Assembly: GCF_014633365.1 (NCBI RefSeq)
Contig: NW_026267104.1
Coordinates: 5,268,587-5,332,586, forward strand
Source: Diospyros lotus
Taxonomy: Eukaryota; Streptophyta; Magnoliopsida; Ericales; Ebenaceae
Direction of reading: 5' to 3'
Length of the DNA: 64,000 nt
Position 1 is the stretch's first letter, and each line of letters begins with the position of its first letter. Position numbers and translations under genes: made by a program. Below are positions 24,222 to 35,931 of this stretch, one piece after another. The notes beneath the pieces were generated by a model. The model did not search any database. It had not been told where the DNA came from and worked only from the letters and a program-made list of their open reading frames with translations.

Positions 24222-26419
24222 TGTAACATCTCGAAATTTGAGATAATTGGCAATTTTTAATTTCAGCATTTGAAGTGATTTGAGGATTTAAGTAAAATAA
24301 TTAATATTTGGTTTCAGGGTAATTTATCGAGTTATGTGAGGTTTTATGGAGATTAATGGAAAATATTAGATTTGGTATGTATTTGGGATTAAAAATAATT
24401 GTTTGAGGTTATTAATGAATATTTGAAAATTTTAGAGAAAATATTTATTTATTGTGTTTAAAAAAAAATGAAATGAGAATTTAAGGTAATTAATTATTTT
24501 ATGAGGGAGTATGTATGGAATTGTTAAAATAAAATAAATTAATTGATTTCTGAGAGTTATGGGGTTAAATAGAAATTCTGAAAATAGAGTGCGAGTTGCT
24601 TTAAATCTTATTGGAGGTGGTATTTAAGCGAATGAGCAGCTAGATCAAGCGGTTGGGCATGCGCAGGAGGTTAGGGAGGGTCGCGGGATCGAACCCGCGA
24701 TCGTGCAAGGATTATGGCTAGTTTTTATAAACTAGCCAAGCGCCAAAACGACACCGTTTTAGGCGCCAGGAGGCGCCTGGGCGCTCGCCCATGCCCGACC
24801 AGGTTGTGCCATGCGACTGCCAGCTGCGGCCACGCGGCCAATCCGCCTGCTAGGTGTCCAAACACCTTTTTTCTACTCCAGAAATTTGTCTTCCTTGCTA
24901 TTCATTCTTCTTGGCCTATAAATAGGTAATAAACGCGTGTGTAAGGGTGGAATTTTGAGAAGAAAATTAAGGGTTATTTTGCCTTCACAGTGCACACTCA
25001 CCTTCCCTCTCCTTAACCTATATGTATAGGATGAATGTTTGAGTGAAATGAGAGATTTTGGAGAGAAAAGGGAGATTTTAGTGGCGTGAGCTTGAGTAGC
25101 AACTCTAGTTCATTACAAGAATGAAGGAAAATATCTAAAGGCAAGTTCTCTTCCTAGTTTTTGCAAGTTCTTCTTCCTCTTTGTTTCAATTAAGAAGCAA
25201 GGTCTCAGTTTTTATTAATATGCAAGTTCGATTTCTCCCTCTTTTCAAGTTCATATTTTTAATTTGCAAGTTCTTATTCTTATTAAGGCAAATTCTTCTT
25301 CCTCTTTGTTCCATGTAAGAGGCAAGACCTCAATTTTCTTATTAATATGCAAACTCTTAGTTCCTGATCTTTTAAATTGCAAGTTCTTTTCCTATTTTAC
25401 AAGTTCAGTCCCTATTTCTCAAGTTATGTTTTAAATTATAAGTTCTATTTTCTAACTCTTTGTCATTGCAAGATCCTATCTCTTAATTTTCTAAATTCCA
25501 TGTTATTTTTCTATTTTACAAGTTATTCCCTTTTGCCAGTAAATTATTCCATGATTTACATTTATACCTATTGAATCTCAAATAGGGTTTGTATCACCCT
25601 ATTTTTCCTTGGGAATGATGCTTTATTGTGGACATGCAAGGGTTTGATGTTGTCTTGTATGAATGTTGCCCTATTTTGCATTTTGCTTCGTTAATTGCAT
25701 GTCAGTTATATATGAGAAGTTATTATGAATATGCATGTTATGATAACACATGAAGCATGTACATGAAAATGGTTTTTAAAAAATATATAAAGGCTTCATG
25801 ATGCACGCAGCGGACAAGTTCGCAGGATATATTCGCAGAGAAAGTGTTGAGCTCAAAGTTGGACTTCGGTTCCATGTTTATAGTTCTAAAAATCACTGCA
25901 TATGAGCATAGATGCATTTATCATCATTTTATCATGTGAAAGTACCTTAAATGTCATTCATGTCTCTTTTGCTTCTTGATACCCATGACTCTTATGCTCG
26001 CTTTCTTTTAGTTATACTTGCTGGGCCTTGTGGCTCATGTTTGCTTGCATCATTCTAGGTAAGGGTAAGGCTAAAGTAGAGGGCGAGCCAAGTGAGTCAA
26101 GATCCATGGGGTAGCAGTGTGTACAGAGCCGTCTCATTCAAAGATCCCTAGGGGTGTTTTGTGTTGTGTAATATTAAATTATACTTGTTTTTGTTTTAGA
26201 TTATACCCTGAGGGGATATGGTGGGTTTATGGACCCTGATGTGATGTGTAATATTGAGTTGCTCTTGTTTATGTGAGCATGTGAACACTATTGTGTTTGT
26301 CTATGAGTAAGAATGTATGAGTGGTTTCTGTTGTCAATATCAAGGAGGATGTGTAATGTTTTAATGGGTTTCGACATTTATGTCATCTTGTTGTGGGTTC
26401 CGGGCTAGGGGCGCCTATA
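24222..26419 (+). mobile_element. Solo LTR inside CACTA-3
   Basis: Starts TGTAACATCTCG, ends GGGCGCCTATA, with perfect duplications GTTAT at 24217-24221 and 26420-26424. It is 2198 bp and has a plus-strand TATA box (24915-24926). It belongs to the broad TGTAACA class of gypsy-type LTRs but does not align well with the two TGTAATGCCC copies. The last bases are TATA where TACA is expected. Confidence 0.82.
24915..24926 (+). promoter_or_regulatory. LTR promoter TATA box
   Basis: CCTATAAATAGG within the solo LTR, on the plus strand. Confidence 0.5.
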
Positions 26420-27996
26420 GTTATACCCGTCACTAATTAGCGATGGGTATAAACCTTGTCGCTAATTTTTTGATTCGTCGCTTTTTGTCTTAGTGATAGT
26501 AAATTTCGTCGCTAAAACATCAAAATCCATCATTAAATTTTTTAGCGACAAATTTAGTGATGGGTACCTTTTTGCCGCTAAAAAGGAAGTCGTTGAAATT
26601 TAGCGACGGGATTAGCGACGGAATCAGCGACGGGGGTTATATTCGTCACTGATTATATCACTTTTCGTCGCTAATTAGCAACGAAAAATAATTCCATTGC
26701 TAAATGCAGCGCTGGGATAATAATTCTAAGTGTTGCACATTAGAATTGAACCCCCAACCTCTAATAATCAAGCACCTATATGCACGCGCAAGCCAACCGA
26801 TCTAGAAGCCTCATTGACTATTAATGTACATAAATTATATTTATAGTAATTTCATCCAAACTTTCCGAAATTATATTTATACTCCAAAATTTTTCAAACT
26901 TATTTAATAAATATTAATTTTAATATCAATGTTAGTAGAGAAAAATGAATATTAATTTTAATTTTAATTTTATTTCATTACTAATTCAAATAAAAATTTA
27001 TAAATTATTATATTAGTAGTAAAAAATTATGTTCTTATTTTAATTTTAATTTGTAATTTCATATTTTATTATTTTTGCAACTTAACCACAAAATAATTTT
27101 TCATCAATAATTTTTAATTTAATTGAAATTTTTATAAATTCTACATTTAACTACGAAAAATTTTGTTATCAAATCATATTTTAAATTTAATTTAAATATG
27201 TTATGAATTTCACATTAAAATTTTAATTTTTTTTTTTTGTTTTTAGCAACGGATCTGTTCCATCACTAAAGTTTTAAATTTTTTATTTATATTTTTTCTT
27301 TTCAATTTAAATTTAAATTTTTAATTTTTAATTTAATTTTTTTCTATTTTAGTAATTAATTTGTTCTGTAGTTGAATTTTGAATTTAATTTTTTTTTCTT
27401 TTTTGGACACAAGAATATTCTCGTCGCTAAAGTTTTAAATTTTTTATTTAATTTTTTTCTTTTTTAGCAACAGGTATAATCCCATCGCTAACTTTTGAGT
27501 TTTTTATTTAATTTTTACTTTTTTAGTGACAAGTATCATCTTGTCGCTAAAGTTTTACATTTTTTATTTAATTTTTTTTCTTTGTTAGCCACGGATTTGT
27601 TTTGTCACTAAATTTTAAATTTTGAATTTAATTTTTTCTTTCTTTTTTAGCGACTGGGTTAACGGGTATAACCTCGTCGCCAAAGTTTTGAATTTTTTAT
27701 TTAATTTTTTTTTCAACGACGAGTATAACCCCGTCACAAAAGTTTTATATTTTTTTATTTATTTTATTTATTTTTTTTGGGATAGATTTGTTCCATCGCT
27801 AAATTTTGAATTTAATTTTTTTCTTTTTTAGTGATAGGATTTCCGTCTCTAAATTTAATGATGGGTCTTTCCGTCACTAAATTAAAAAATATTTAAAAAT
27901 ATTCGCATCAAAATATCCGTCCCTATCCATAATTAATTAGCGACGGAATAATTCAATCACTAAATTTCATCGCTAAAAACTATTTTTCTTATAGTG

Positions 27997-28639
27997 TTTA
28001 AGGGCGATATTTCTCTTCTTTCATGTTGGGATTGACATTCAGGTGATAGGAGATCACCTTAGAGCTTATTCTTGACATATTTTCTAGTGTCCACATAGAC
28101 ACGTCGACATTGCTTCATAAGCATTCCACTATCTCTTATTTTATATTGTCTTGCAACTAAAGGAGAACATAGTTATTTGAGTATATAGTATGCTGAGACA
28201 TTTTAAACTTGGACGGGAAAGGTTTTTTCATGATCTCAAGAATGAAGGGGATTTTCCTCCTTTGTGGGTCCTCTTCTACTAGCACCATCTCCTTCCACTC
28301 TAGTACTTGCTCGATTATCGTTTTCACATCATTCGTCACTGACACACTAAAAGTAGTTTGATTATTAACCTTCAAGTCTTTTATGGGCTGATTTTTTGGC
28401 GGGACATTAATTTCTCCTGCATTCGTACTCTTGACCACCTTGTGGTACCAATCCTTGTGTGGTTGTGCAATCCTAGGTTCATCTCAGCCTCCACCTATGC
28501 TAACCCCTTGTACTTCGATGCCTCTCTATCTTTACCAAATTGAGTTTAAGAGGATCTCTCAAACACTCCTTTCCCAGTGGGTCATTAAGAGTGGTGGATC
28601 CTCCTGCTGGCTTTACTAAAGCCTTTCTTGTAAGGCCTA
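27997..28639 (-). pseudogene. Ty3/gypsy gag fragment joined to pre-RT region, decayed
   Basis: Two parts are visible on the minus strand. From 28438 to about 28157 an open frame ends with PFPSKFKMSQHTIYS, like the gag segment that precedes the capsid-like domain. From about 28120 to 27997 the reading resumes with VDVSMWTLENMSRISS and VISYHLNVNPNMKEEKYRPL, the block just before RT. Most of gag, the nucleocapsid and the protease are missing between them, so an internal deletion lies near 28150. The stretch 28439-28639 is weakly coding-like and may be 5' gag. Confidence 0.65.
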
Positions 28640-29520
28640 TTGCTAGTTCTCATGTGATAGGTCATTCTGCCTATTTCTTGTATAGTTTTACAAAGTTAAT
28701 GGTAGTGGGGTGTGAGGCTCGACACTTTGCAAGATGCCCACTACCGTTTCCTAGAGAACCTTAGTACTCTCCTTGTGCTGCTTTCAAAGGTCTTCATACT
28801 CATTCCAAGAGATAATCTACAAAGTGGTCCCCGAAGGCCTAAGGAGCCCCTAGTACGTAGGAGAGTCTCTAGATGTCTTGATTTGTGGATTCAAGTGATT
28901 ATCAACATTGTGCCCCTTATGGTACTGTCCATTCCCAGCTACTTGGGACCTTGTTTGAATCATTCTGAAGGTTAGTTTAATGAGGGTTTGGTGAATGTGT
29001 TTTGCTTTTCAATCCATTTTTCATAGGCAATGTCAATTGTTGTTGCTTGAACATAACAATATATTTATCACTGGGAAAAATCATTTACAAGCTCTAAACT
29101 CTGTAAAAAAGAACGAGTTAGAGAGCACAAGGCATTCTCTATACAAAACTTTAGTACCAAAGTCAAATTAACTCTTAGAGAAAACTTATAGAGTTCTAGA
29201 AGAGTTCTCTATACAAACATTTCGATACCAAAGTCAAATTAACTCTTAGAAAAAACTTATAGAGTTCTAGAAGGGTTCTAATGTCTTACCTTAAGAAATG
29301 AGTATTCCTCTATTTATGTCTGAGTTGAGGGGTCAGTTATGGCAGGTCTTGATTTTGTGAGATTGATATTGACTTGCTAGATTTAGCCTGTTACCCAATC
29401 ATCAAAGAAAATCGTGGGGATATATATTTGAGAATTAAACATTTGCTAATAGAAATGCTACAGCAAATCCAATGATGTTTTAGTTCTTTGTAATTAAAGA
29501 ATAAAATTTAAAATATTAAC
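28640..29520 (-). mobile_element. Retroelement fragment R2, homologous to 101-908
   Basis: Same orientation and endpoints as the fragment at 101-908. It lies directly upstream (minus strand) of the gag remnant, so it should be the 5' region of the same gypsy element. A 60-bp block around AACTCTTAGAG is duplicated in tandem near 29160-29260 here and single in the other copy. Confidence 0.5.
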
Positions 29521-29775
29521 ATTGTGGTGAAGACTCTTTGCCTAAGGCGTACGCTTAGACTAGCTTTGGCCAATGGGGATATGAAGAACATAGCTTGGGG
29601 ATCAAACTGTGGGACATTTTGGCTTCCATCACAGTCAATCACGTTATTATACATATGCCATTAACAAAAATGAAAGAAAAGTCAAAAGTCCTAAATCAGC
29701 TGCAAGTTGTTTATGTATAGAAAATCTTATATTTGATAAATAATTTCATAAATAAATAAAATTCATAATAGAGTT

Positions 29776-29784
<9 letters not shown>

Positions 29785-29835
<51 letters not shown>
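29785..29835. repeat. (ATT)n microsatellite
   Basis: About 17 uninterrupted ATT/TTA repeats. Confidence 0.95.
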
Positions 29836-29836
<1 letters not shown>

Positions 29837-29942
29837 TTGTGATCAGCCATTTCTTTATGTGCCCAAAGGAGACCAACAGTAATTCATTCAATAAATCAGA
29901 TTCCAAGTCTAGAAAGCTTCGTCTGTCTATTGGAAGAGGACC

Positions 29943-30215
29943 ATGAGACCTAACCATGAAGAAATTCTCGCCAGTCGCCAGGCACACTCTGGCTGGCCAC
30001 CGTGTCCCCCGCGTGATCTTGTGTCTTGCCCCTTGCCAGTCTTCCTTGTTGCTTTGCCCATGATTGCCGCTGTGACCGTGAAGAAATTCTCGCCAGTCGC
30101 CAAGCACACTCTGGCTGGCCACTGTGTCCCCCGCGTGATCTTGTGTCTTGCCCCTTGCCAGTCTTCCTTGTGTCTTGCCCCTTGCCAGTCTTCCTTGTTG
30201 CGTCGCCCATGATTG
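29943..30215 (+). repeat. Two-copy minisatellite with a nested 30-bp duplication
   Basis: A unit of about 125 bp, starting GAAGAAATTCTCGCCAGTCG, occurs at about 29959 and 30080. In the second unit the block TGTCTTGCCCCTTGCCAGTC is itself repeated. The segment is GC-rich against an AT-rich background. Confidence 0.85.
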
Positions 30216-30413
30216 CCGCTGCGGCCCCCGCGTGCCATCCTCCTTTCACATTTCCTGCTCATTTGGTGCAAAACCCCCAACGCACTTGGCTCGCCCTTGA
30301 TCCTCCTAGATCTTTCTTTGCAAGGCTCCCTCGCCCCGTTAACTTATTCCAGTTGATCTTCACCTTCCTCGATACATGGGCTTCCTCCCCTGGCTTAATC
30401 CCCTTGATCCCAG

Positions 30414-32800
30414 CAGGGCCGGCTCAAGAGTTAGCGGGGCTTTGGGCCACGATAAACTTGGTGGCCTTTTAAAATATAATAAAAATTATTAAAAATTTAT
30501 TTTTCTTACAAATTGAAAATTTTAATTATTAATTAAAATTTTATATTATAGTTTAGAAATTAATTTTTTCCAATTGATAATATAGCCAAATTACTTAATC
30601 TTTTTTGTGACATAGTTGAACTTAAATAAAATTTTATTAATTTTAATTTAAAAAAAAATATTTTTACTAAAACTATAGCAACAAGAATGGTTTATAATAT
30701 TTTATAACTTATCCACCTATTTAGAAAAAAATATTATTATTTTTTTTTATAAAATTTAGTATCTCAAGTGAAGGAACAGAGAAATTATTATTACTAACCA
30801 TCACCCTAAGAGCTGAAAGCATGAGTAGGATACCTTCTTCATGAAATACATCCTCCCAAAAATTATTCAATATTACACTCCCCACGAGGACACAGTGAGT
30901 CTTACTTTATTACAGACAACAAGAAAATTAAGTAGAACCTCTCACCATTGTGATCAACACAACCAAAACATAATAGGATACTCACGTCATTTGAGTAATG
31001 ACAAAAATTCTCACACTTATTGAGAGTTTTTAGTATTTTTTTCTTTAAAAACAAAGTAGAAGATAATTAAAAAGAATAGGAGAGTAGCTCATAAAAATAA
31101 TAAATGAGATAAAGGGAAAATAAGTGAGAAATAAAGTAGTCGTAGGGCTATTCCAAAATCATGAAAAAGCCAAGCATTATGGAAGAATAACACAATGCAT
31201 GAAGCAAGCAAATCACAGTCTTCCTTCCTTGAGAGCCTCCCTAGGACATTCATATACTTGAGACCTGTAAGCACTAATCACAACAACTATATGACCTGTG
31301 GAGAGGCTTAGTTCTTAACTCAAGAATGCAACATTCCCAAAATAAGAACATCTCTTTATTATGGTTACGAGACTTTTTATAAATCATTCCTCAATTGCAG
31401 GAAGCAAGCTCCAAACATAAAGTCATCAACCTAAATAATACCATGGTAAATTAATTTTAAAAAACAAAAAATCCCTATTTTTAAAAGCATGGAACAGCTA
31501 ATCATACCTTCCCTTATCATTGCAAAAGATGGCTTAATTAGTAGCTCCAAGTCAAATCAAGAATTTAGGAATTTTCGTCCTGCTAATAGGAATCTTCCCC
31601 CATTGCTTAAGAGAGCATATAAGCCTTGAAAAATTCTAAGAGAAGCTTTTAGGGACAAGACAACCTAAGCACCCAATGATAAGAAGTTGTTCTCACGAAA
31701 ATGAGCGAAACAACCAGATTAGAAGAAAATAAAAGAGATCTAAGATATAAAAATACAGTCTACACTCAAGTCACAAACTCCCCTTTTCTTAGCAATGCAA
31801 ATCTGACAAAGGTATATAATATGCTTCACAAATATAATCGTTCGTGGCATAGGCAATTCTATATTACAACTGTCCATGCCCCATGAGCAGTTATGCATTT
31901 ACTAACAAGACTTGTAGACCCATCGCCTACACAATTAAAAGATAGCATTCATCCACTTGAGTTTAAACTCTTTAACTTAGACAAGCACCCAAGTGCACCC
32001 ACCAACAACTGTATCATGACTTCTCTTTCTTGAGTTCTAAGTGGTTGGTTTTGGGCCCCCCCTCCGTTTTGGGGCCCCTAGGCATAGGCTTTCGTGGGCC
32101 TATGCCTAGGCCCCAAAAAGGAGGGATCTCAAAATGAATAATTATTTTTTTTATTTTTATTTTTAGATATAAAATTATTAATTTTATTTTGCGATAAATT
32201 TTTTTGAATTCATACACTATTTAGTTTGTTATTTCATTTGAATAATGAGGCCCCCAACTCCTCAAATCAACATATCATTTTTCAATATTAAGCAATGTAT
32301 AGTGGCATGCCATTTAGACAAATAGACCCCAACTTCTTAAGTCTATGAATAATTTTTTAAGATTAAACAGTGAATAATTGAGTGTAAATTAGTGATGCAA
32401 CAAAAAAAATGACAAGAATTGACATTATTTTAGGAGAATAGTTTGATAAAACGATTATTTAGACAACAAAATTTCATTTGGAGAATCTATACCAATATGA
32501 ACATTAAAGGAAAAAATAAAAGTAAATAAGTGAAATTTTAATTTGCATAACTTGTCTGTAAATATTTCATATTTTTTGTCTATATAATTTTTTATGTTTT
32601 TAAATTTTTTTCTCTTATCTATATTGTCAATTAATTTTTTTTTTTCTAAACATGAATATAAATATTTAATTAATAATTTTGTTATTAACAAGTTACTAAA
32701 TGAATTCTTATTTAAAATCACAAATATTCTTAAGACGATACTGCTTGATCCTTGCCTTACCCGACACACAAACCCCTTATCTTGGCTTAGTGTGATTGAC
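30414..32800. mobile_element. Possible hAT element, left end only
   Basis: CAGGGCCGGCTCAAGAG at 30414 matches the termini of many plant hAT elements. GGGGCCCCTAGGC words near 32070 also resemble their subterminal sequence. No matching right end is visible before the N gap and no transposase is readable, so this is weakly supported. The rest of the interval is AT-rich and non-coding. On the minus strand near 32745-32800 an RQGSSSIVL-type peptide runs into the gap, but I do not recognise it. Confidence 0.3.
32067..32118. repeat. Near-perfect inverted repeat
   Basis: Two arms of about 21-23 bp (TTTTGGGGCC, two extra C in the left arm, then TAGGCATAGGC) surround a loop of about 8 bases. It can form a stable GC-rich hairpin in AT-rich DNA. 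Confidence 0.8.
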
Positions 32801-32900
32801 NNNNNNNNNNNNNNNNNNNNNNNNNNNNNNNNNNNNNNNNNNNNNNNNNNNNNNNNNNNNNNNNNNNNNNNNNNNNNNNNNNNNNNNNNNNNNNNNNNNN
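32801..32900. other. Assembly gap of 100 N
   Basis: Exactly 100 N, the usual placeholder for an unsized scaffold gap. Distances across it are not reliable. Confidence 0.99.
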
Positions 32901-33181
32901 TATTCAAGATAATTATAAAATAAGCATATTTTGGGTAGATATTTAATTATTTTCAATTGATTTAACTCATGATCCCATGATTTAATTTCTTTTCTTCCAT
33001 TTCTTTAAAAATTCTCATTTATTAAACGTAAAGAGAGGAGAAGAGAGTTCACAAATCACAAAATATTCGTTAATGATATTCATTGATCCACACCACAACA
33101 CACCCATTTAACAATTTTACATGATCGATCAGCAAACAGTATTTGACCCATTTTCCCTCATTAATTAATTTCTTCAACATC
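32901..33181 (-). other. 3' flank of the minus-strand Lhcb1 gene
   Basis: AT-rich, non-coding. It should contain the 3' UTR of the gene ending at 33182. It does not align with the 3' flank of the plus-strand copy. Confidence 0.6.
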
Positions 33182-33979
33182 TCACTTTCCGGGAACGAAG
33201 TTGGTGGCATAAGCCCAGGCGTTGTTGTTAACGGGGTCAGCAAGGTGGTCGGCGAGGTTCTCCAATGGACCCTTTCCGGTTACAATGGCCTGAACAAAGA
33301 ATCCGAACATCGAGAACATGGCAAGCCTGCCGTTCTTGATCTCCTTCACCTTCAGCTCTGCGAAGGCCTCTGGGTCATCTGCCAGACCCAACGGGTCGAA
33401 GCTGCCACCGGGGTAGAGCGGGTCGGTGACCTCCCCGAGCGGGCCGCCGGCCACCCGGTAGCCCTCGACGGCGCCCATGAGGATGACCTGGCAAGCCCAG
33501 ATGGCGAGGATGCTCTGGGCGTGGATCAAGCTTGGGTTGCCCAGGTAGTCGAGCCCGCCCTCGCTGAAGATCTGGGCGCCGGCCTTGAACCAGACGGCCT
33601 CACCGAACTTGACGCCGTTCCTGGAGAGGAGCTCCGGGAAGACGCAGCCGAGGGCTCCGAGCATGGCCCACCGGCAGTGGATCACCTCGAGCTCGCGGTT
33701 CTTGGCGAAGGTTTCCGGGTCGGCTGAGAGCCCGGCAGTGTCCCATCCGTAGTCGCCGGGGAACTCGCCAGTGAGGTAGGACGGGGGCTCGCCGGAGAAT
33801 GGGCCCAAGTACTTGACGCGGTCTGGGCCGTACCAGGGGCTGCCAGAGGGGACCGGCTTGGGGCCAGGCCTCCTCATGGTGACTCTTCCGACTCCGAAAA
33901 GCTCTGGAGCAGACGGAGAGAGTTTCACCGCCTTTCCGGCGAAGGATGGTGAGGAGAGTGCCATTGTAGAGGCAGCCAT
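33182..33979 (-). CDS. LHCB1: LHCII type I chlorophyll a/b-binding protein (Lhcb1), copy 1
   Basis: A single-exon gene encoding 265 aa, the normal Lhcb1 length. It starts with a chloroplast transit peptide ([10 protein letters not shown], about 33 residues). The mature part begins near RVTMRR and has the trimerisation motif WYGPDR. Three membrane helices follow: helix B ([13 protein letters not shown]), helix C ([16 protein letters not shown]) and helix A ([13 protein letters not shown]). Their charged and His/Asn residues are the conserved chlorophyll ligands and ion pairs. The protein ends [15 protein letters not shown] as in Lhcb1. It binds chlorophylls and xanthophylls in the main photosystem II antenna of the thylakoid. 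The ATG at 33979 is preferred over an in-frame upstream extension because the family starts MAAS. Codons are very GC-rich. Its coding sequence differs from copy 2 at five bases, one of them amino-acid changing (SAPELFG here). Confidence 0.97.
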   Translation of the reverse strand: MAASTMALSSPSFAGKAVKLSPSAPELFGVGRVTMRRPGPKPVPSGSPWYGPDRVKYLGPFSGEPPSYLTGEFPGDYGWDTAGLSADPETFAKNRELEVIHCRWAMLGALGCVFPELLSRNGVKFGEAVWFKAGAQIFSEGGLDYLGNPSLIHAQSILAIWACQVILMGAVEGYRVAGGPLGEVTDPLYPGGSFDPLGLADDPEAFAELKVKEIKNGRLAMFSMFGFFVQAIVTGKGPLENLADHLADPVNNNAWAYATNFVPGK

Positions 33980-34053
33980 GGTTGACGGGCAAGAAAAAGG
34001 GAAGCTCACTCTGTTTGCACCTGCTGTCGGCTGGAGGCTGATGAGATAGGTGG

Positions 34054-34069
34054 GCCTTTTTTATAAGGA
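34054..34069 (-). promoter_or_regulatory. TATA box of Lhcb1 copy 1
   Basis: The minus strand reads CCTTATAAAAAAGGCC, about 80 bases upstream of the ATG at 33979. Confidence 0.65.
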
Positions 34070-34687
34070 GTTTGAGAAGAGAGAAAAGCTTCTCCTTATC
34101 TTGGAATATCTTTCTCTCCTATTTCATTGGGTATCTAAGATTATGTTACTTGCTTGCCTATCTCCACTTGGCACATTCTACTCCACCAACTCCCAGGATC
34201 TTTTACTTGCTTTTGCTAGATCTCATTGCTTCAATCACTATCCTAAATGAAAATTTAAGAGATTAGAGAATTATATTTAATTGTACTTATATAATATGTC
34301 ATTAGGGAGGCTTACATGATCAGTACCTACAAAATTCCATGATACATGGGGCATGATGTGCAAAAATTTTCTAATTTGATGCTACAAGGATGGTTTCTCT
34401 AAAACAGTTAAATTTTCTTGTGGACGATCCTAATCGTACGTAGCAGCTAACTGAGCTATTCTAGAAGTGCAAATGAACTAGTAAGTTCATTAGCTATGCC
34501 CACATAATACAAAGAAGCTTAGCTCCCATGTGATGTCACTCAAACTCAGGAAAAGCTTCAACTCAGGGCCTTTGGTGATCAATTTTTCTTAAACATTTTC
34601 TGATTATATATTCACCCATAACATCATTTTAACTCATTTTCAGCAGTTACAGAACATTTGCGAATTAAGGTAGCATATGTCACGTAG

Positions 34688-34714
<27 letters not shown>
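34688..34714. repeat. (AT)n microsatellite
   Basis: About 13 TA repeats between the two Lhcb1 genes. Confidence 0.9.
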
Positions 34715-34720
<6 letters not shown>

Positions 34721-35040
34721 CAAAATATTTACGAAGAATTATTATTACTTTTTTCAATTATACATATATTTATTTATATCAAAATTGGCTACATGGTGTA
34801 TTTTCTCCACGAAGATAATATATAAAAAAATCTAATGTTACGAGTGGCAAATTTTGATTGGCGCATGGAAATAACTTGGAACATAGCGCATTCGATCTTG
34901 CGTATATGAAAAATCCATGGCTGCCAAATGGCCATGCAGTTTGAAGGTCCCAAGATGTCAACAACCAATAGCAACTAAGATAGAGATATCTAAAGATAAA
35001 TGAATCCTTTGGCCATCCAAGTTATCTTCGAACAAGCATG

Positions 35041-35050
35041 CATATATACA
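35041..35050 (+). promoter_or_regulatory. TATA box of Lhcb1 copy 2
   Basis: CATATATACA, about 85 bases upstream of the ATG at 35134. Confidence 0.55.
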
Positions 35051-35133
35051 TGGACAGCCTATGAAACTTAAGCCACAAACACCCATCTCCAGCTCTGATT
35101 TCCTTTCGGTAGATTTCATTGCTCTTCTCAATA

Positions 35134-35931
35134 ATGGCTGCCTCTACAATGGCACTCTCCTCACCATCCTTCGCCGGAAAGGCGGTGAAACTCTCTCCGT
35201 CTGCTCCAGAGCTTCTCGGAGTCGGAAGAGTCACCATGAGGAGGCCCGGCCCCAAGCCGGTCCCCTCTGGCAGCCCCTGGTACGGCCCAGACCGTGTCAA
35301 GTACTTGGGCCCATTCTCCGGCGAGCCCCCGTCCTACCTCACCGGCGAGTTCCCCGGCGACTACGGATGGGACACTGCCGGGCTCTCAGCCGACCCGGAA
35401 ACCTTCGCCAAGAACCGCGAGCTCGAGGTGATCCACTGCCGGTGGGCCATGCTCGGAGCCCTCGGCTGCGTCTTCCCGGAGCTCCTCTCCAGGAACGGCG
35501 TCAAGTTCGGTGAGGCCGTCTGGTTCAAGGCCGGCGCCCAGATCTTCAGCGAGGGCGGGCTCGACTACCTGGGCAACCCAAGCTTGATCCACGCCCAGAG
35601 CATCCTCGCCATCTGGGCTTGCCAGGTCATCCTCATGGGCGCCGTCGAGGGCTACCGGGTGGCCGGCGGCCCGCTCGGGGAGGTCACCGACCCGCTCTAC
35701 CCCGGTGGCAGCTTCGACCCGTTGGGTCTGGCAGATGACCCAGAGGCCTTCGCAGAGCTGAAGGTGAAGGAGATCAAGAACGGCAGGCTTGCCATGTTCT
35801 CGATGTTCGGATTCTTTGTTCAGGCCATTGTAACCGGAAAGGGTCCATTGGAGAACCTCGCCGACCACCTTGCGGACCCCGTTAACAACAACGCCTGGGC
35901 TTATGCCACCAACTTTGTTCCCGGAAAGTGA
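35134..35931 (+). CDS. LHCB1: LHCII type I chlorophyll a/b-binding protein (Lhcb1), copy 2
   Basis: A 265-aa intronless Lhcb1, with the same transit peptide, WYGPDR trimer motif and three membrane helices as copy 1. It differs from copy 1 at five coding positions: 35215 (Leu here, Phe in copy 1), 35247, 35295, 35343 and 35874; the last four are silent. The 530 bases 35344-35873 are identical. The sequences outside start and stop codon do not align. The start at 35134 matches copy 1; a frame extension upstream has no support. The two genes are transcribed away from each other. High GC at third positions is shared with copy 1 and contrasts with the AT-rich flanks. Confidence 0.97.
   Translation: MAASTMALSSPSFAGKAVKLSPSAPELLGVGRVTMRRPGPKPVPSGSPWYGPDRVKYLGPFSGEPPSYLTGEFPGDYGWDTAGLSADPETFAKNRELEVIHCRWAMLGALGCVFPELLSRNGVKFGEAVWFKAGAQIFSEGGLDYLGNPSLIHAQSILAIWACQVILMGAVEGYRVAGGPLGEVTDPLYPGGSFDPLGLADDPEAFAELKVKEIKNGRLAMFSMFGFFVQAIVTGKGPLENLADHLADPVNNNAWAYATNFVPGK

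Larger units (their letters stand above)
24063..27996. mobile_element. CACTA-3, non-autonomous, TTAGCGACGG subterminal repeats, with nested solo LTR
   Basis: Left end CACTACAAAAAATCAATG; reverse complement of the right end CACTATAAGAAAAATAG. Perfect duplications TTT lie at 24060-24062 and 27997-27999. Subterminal repeats are TTAGCGACGG and TCGTCGCTAA words. Only about 1.7 kb belongs to the element itself; the rest is the solo LTR at 24222-26419. No coding sequence. Removing it rejoins the gypsy RT frame. Confidence 0.88.
29521..30413. other. Gene-free stretch with microsatellite and minisatellite
   Basis: No gene is recognised. It contains an (ATT)n run and a GC-rich duplicated segment, listed separately. 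The open frames across the GC-rich segment exist only because of the duplication and are not supported as genes. Confidence 0.5.
33980..35133. promoter_or_regulatory. Shared promoter region of the divergent Lhcb1 pair
   Basis: It separates two oppositely oriented Lhcb1 start codons. The two sides do not align, yet both show the light-responsive Lhcb layout of TATA, GATA motifs and a CCAAT box. Minus gene: TATA at 34054-34069, GATA at 34097-34100, 34107-34110 and 34132-34135, CCAAT at 34126-34130. Plus gene: CCAAT at 34965-34969, GATA motifs in 34979-35000, TATA at 35041-35050. No gene lies between. Confidence 0.7.

Noticed and set aside
101..29520. The two R fragments as an LTR pair of one 29-kb element
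   Set aside because: No TG...CA ends, no primer-binding site next to 28640, and the left copy lies beyond an unrelated host gene. Kept only as a question.
29775..30472. Overlapping frames of 89-148 aa on both strands
   Set aside because: They are created by a duplicated GC-rich segment and an (ATT)n run, with repeated peptides in every frame.
33143..35868. Long open frames antisense or out of frame to the Lhcb1 genes, up to 194 aa
   Set aside because: They are shadows of GC-rich coding sequence and mirror each other in both copies. No family is recognised.
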